Translations under genes and position numbers: made by a program
In this document: piece after piece, positions 61,836-64,000 of the stretch
Position numbering within the stretch: the stretch's first letter is position 1
How the letters are laid out: every line of letters begins with the position of its first letter
From: Aeromonas aquatica
GTDB taxonomy: Bacteria; Pseudomonadota; Gammaproteobacteria; Enterobacterales; Aeromonadaceae
Direction of reading: 5' to 3'
Assembly (NCBI RefSeq): GCF_000764655.1
Contig: NZ_JRGL01000012.1
Location: forward strand, 1 to 64,000
Length of the DNA stretch: 64,000 nt
Notes under the pieces: generated by a model
The model's database searches: none
Seen by the model: only the letters and a program-made list of their open reading frames with translations
Told to the model about the DNA's origin: nothing

Positions 61836-62624
61836 TTATTTTACATCCTTGAGCTTGGGTTTTGGTTGGATATATTCGCGGGCCACGTCGACCACGGCGA
61901 TGTCCTTCAGGAATTCACGGCCCAGCAGCACGGGGAAGGTCATGTCGCTGCGATCTTTCAAGGTAAATTCGGCCTTCTCGGTCATGTCGCCGATGCGGAC
62001 CGTGAGGCGTACCACCGGACGGCGGTCGAGATCGTCGGCGGAAGCCTGACGCACCCGCACATGGCGCACCAGCGGCGCTTCGATCTGGATCTTGTCGTCC
62101 ATCTCTTGATGGCTCAGGAAGAAGCGCACCCAGTTCTTGCCGTTGCGCTCGAAGATGGTGATCTCCTGGGCGCTGATGGAGGAGGTGGTGGCACCGGTAT
62201 CGACCCGCGCCTGGAAGGCGTCGTTGGCGGCATCCACCCAGATCCACTCGGCTTCACCCACCAGCAGCTTGCCATCGACGGTGTGACCCTGGCTCGGGGC
62301 CGCGCACTTCTCTGTCGGGATCACCATGGGCTTGGGTGGCTCGGGTGGCAGGGTAGACAGCTTGCTGTCGACTTTATTCACGGACTCTTTCATGTTGGTG
62401 ACATCGGTGTTGAGCTGAACCAGCAGGTGCTGTTGCTGCACATACTGCTTCTGTTGCTGTTCCATGGATGTTTGCAGGCGTTGTTCGCTCAGGGCAATCT
62501 CGTTGCGAATCTCGGCCAGCGTCAGGGTCGGAACCGGAGGCGCTTTCTCCATACTGACACACCCGCCGAGACTGAGCAGGGAGAGCAGGGTCATTCCTTT
62601 TAATTTGCTTTTCATGTCATTCAT
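61836..62624 (-). CDS. retropepsin-like aspartic protease lipoprotein
   Basis: 262 residues. Lipobox LGGC (Cys22), a Gln-rich coiled-coil (about 36-90), then a retropepsin-like domain (PF05618 type) with ARVDTGATTSS (Asp142) and VLLGREFLKDIAVVDV. One DTGA per chain, so it would work as a homodimer. Sits at the periplasmic face. ATG 62624 follows AGGAAG. First gene of the trio with the 7TM protein and ATP-grasp ligase; only 52 bases after cmoB, so it may be read with cmoAB. Confidence 0.88.
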   Translation of the reverse strand: MNDMKSKLKGMTLLSLLSLGGCVSMEKAPPVPTLTLAEIRNEIALSEQRLQTSMEQQQKQYVQQQHLLVQLNTDVTNMKESVNKVDSKLSTLPPEPPKPMVIPTEKCAAPSQGHTVDGKLLVGEAEWIWVDAANDAFQARVDTGATTSSISAQEITIFERNGKNWVRFFLSHQEMDDKIQIEAPLVRHVRVRQASADDLDRRPVVRLTVRIGDMTEKAEFTLKDRSDMTFPVLLGREFLKDIAVVDVAREYIQPKPKLKDVK

Positions 62625-62676
62625 TTAACTGTGCTTCCTGGAATTGGGTCAGTGTAACTTCCGCAGGCGCCATCGG

Positions 62677-63654
62677 CTAGTCTTTGGCCTTCCTGGCGAT
62701 CAGTACGGCACGTTTGGGTGCCGGATATCCTTCCACCGTGAGTGCCGGATCTGCGGGGTCCAGGTAGTCACTCAGGGACTCATTAATCATCCAGTCTGTA
62801 CGACGCTGTTCGTCGGTACTGGTCATATTCTCATCCACTATGCGCACGTCCTTGAAGCCACAGCGCTCGACCCACAACTTGAGCGCCGCGCTGGAGGGAA
62901 TGAACCAGACGTTGCGCATCTTGCCGTAACGGTCGGTGGGCACCAGCACCTCGTTCACGCCGCCGTCGACCACCAGGGTCTCCAGCACCAGCTCGCCATC
63001 GTCCTTGAGCTGGTTGCGCAGCTGCTCGATGTGCTCGATGGGGGACTTGCGGTGATAGAGCACCCCCATGGAGAAGACGGTGTCAAAGGCCCGCAGCTCG
63101 GGCAGCTCCTGAATGCCGAGCGGCAACAGGTGGGCGCGCTGATCGCCTCCGGCGAAATGACGGATGGCCTCGAACTGGCACAGGAACAATGGGCTGGGAT
63201 CGATGCCGACCGCGAGTTTGGCGCCGGCGCCAACCATGCGCCACAGGTGGTAGCCACTGCCACAGCCGACGTCCAGCACATAGCGCCCCGCGAGCGGGCT
63301 GATGTGGGGCAGTACCCGATCCCACTTCCAGTCGGAGCGCCACTCGGTGTCGATGTGGATGCCGTGGACGTGGAAGGGGCCCTTGCGCCAGGGCATGAAC
63401 TGGCGCAGCAGGCTCTCGGTCTTCTTGCGTTCCCCCTCACCGAGGCTGTCGGCACTGCCGATCTCGACCCGATCGACCAGCTCGACCTGGCCGGGGACAA
63501 TGCTCGGCAGCTTGTTGAGGGCACGGTTCCAGCGCGGCAGATCCCCGTGCAGGTTGTCATGTTGCCAGGCGTGCAGCTGGGCGGGCAGGGTGTGCAGCCA
63601 GTGGCTCAGCCGGTTCTTGGCGATCAGTTGGTAAAAATTGGCGAAGTCGATCAT
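62677..63654 (-). CDS. cmoB: tRNA U34 carboxymethyltransferase CmoB
   Basis: 325 residues. N-terminal extension, [26 protein letters not shown]-site [15 protein letters not shown] (126-140) and [12 protein letters not shown] are CmoB hallmarks. Transfers the carboxymethyl group of carboxy-SAM to hydroxyuridine 34 of tRNAs. Starts 3 bases after cmoA, as in most gammaproteobacteria. Confidence 0.97.
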   Translation of the reverse strand: MIDFANFYQLIAKNRLSHWLHTLPAQLHAWQHDNLHGDLPRWNRALNKLPSIVPGQVELVDRVEIGSADSLGEGERKKTESLLRQFMPWRKGPFHVHGIHIDTEWRSDWKWDRVLPHISPLAGRYVLDVGCGSGYHLWRMVGAGAKLAVGIDPSPLFLCQFEAIRHFAGGDQRAHLLPLGIQELPELRAFDTVFSMGVLYHRKSPIEHIEQLRNQLKDDGELVLETLVVDGGVNEVLVPTDRYGKMRNVWFIPSSAALKLWVERCGFKDVRIVDENMTSTDEQRRTDWMINESLSDYLDPADPALTVEGYPAPKRAVLIARKAKD

Positions 63655-63657
63655 GGC

Positions 63658-64000
<343 letters not shown>

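Overview
The window is a chromosomal segment from a high-GC gammaproteobacterium, most likely Aeromonas. The tmRNA encodes the tag ANDENYALAA. Housekeeping genes (smpB-ratA-rnfH, bamE, udp, dapE, asnS, the bio cluster, htpX, cysM, oxyR, cmoAB) have lengths and motifs typical of the Enterobacteria-Vibrio-Aeromonas group. Genus assignment is inference from gene content and order; no database search was possible.

Layout. 1-11.6 kb is an accessory-looking block beyond the 3' end of ssrA: a GlsB/YeaQ-type membrane protein, a BON-domain lipoprotein, a small C-terminally anchored membrane protein, a Crp/Fnr-type regulator and one giant cyclic beta-1,2-glucan synthase-like gene (2846 codons). The part between about 0.6 and 2.1 kb is visibly AT-richer than the rest. 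11.6-21 kb holds ssrA, smpB, ratA-rnfH, a Rossmann protein, bamE, an iron alcohol dehydrogenase, udp, an RluA-type pseudouridine synthase, rihA and small unknowns. 21-30 kb holds a chemoreceptor, a LysE-type exporter, a GH84-like glycosidase bracketed by two copies of a MITE-like repeat, a K+/H+ antiporter and the yffB-dapE-M15 peptidase operon. 30-37 kb holds two anaerobic C4-dicarboxylate carriers (dcuC with a perfect FNR box, dcuB with an FNR-like box), an M20 peptidase, a Dph6-like ATPase, asnS and a haem-c/HAMP sensor protein. 38-44.5 kb is the divergent biotin locus bioA<>bioBFCD with a BirA-type operator, then htpX. 44.5-53 kb holds a MOSC/reductase/ferredoxin fusion, a MATE exporter, a SulP permease and cysM. 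53-57 kb is an aldehyde/alcohol dehydrogenase operon with a TetR regulator. 57-64 kb holds an NlpC/P60 lipoprotein, oxyR, a retropepsin / 7TM-transglutaminase-like / ATP-grasp operon, cmoB and the 3' part of cmoA.

The most unusual pattern is that several genes are followed, just past their own stop codon, by an extra copy of their own 3' end: the RluA-like gene, a winged-helix gene, the Dph6-like gene (four 23-bp units), bioC (a short repeat) and the SulP gene. In three of these the extra copy is diverged, still reads in the gene's frame and ends in its own stop codon. This looks like the trace of allele replacement by DNA from related strains rather than simple decay, but that is inference.

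Functional themes: anaerobic dicarboxylate metabolism under FNR control, cofactor synthesis (biotin, lysine/DAP, cysteine), envelope and osmotic stress (cyclic glucan, BON, HtpX, BamE, M15 and NlpC peptidases, the 7TM/ATP-grasp trio) and oxidative stress (OxyR, MOSC reductase).
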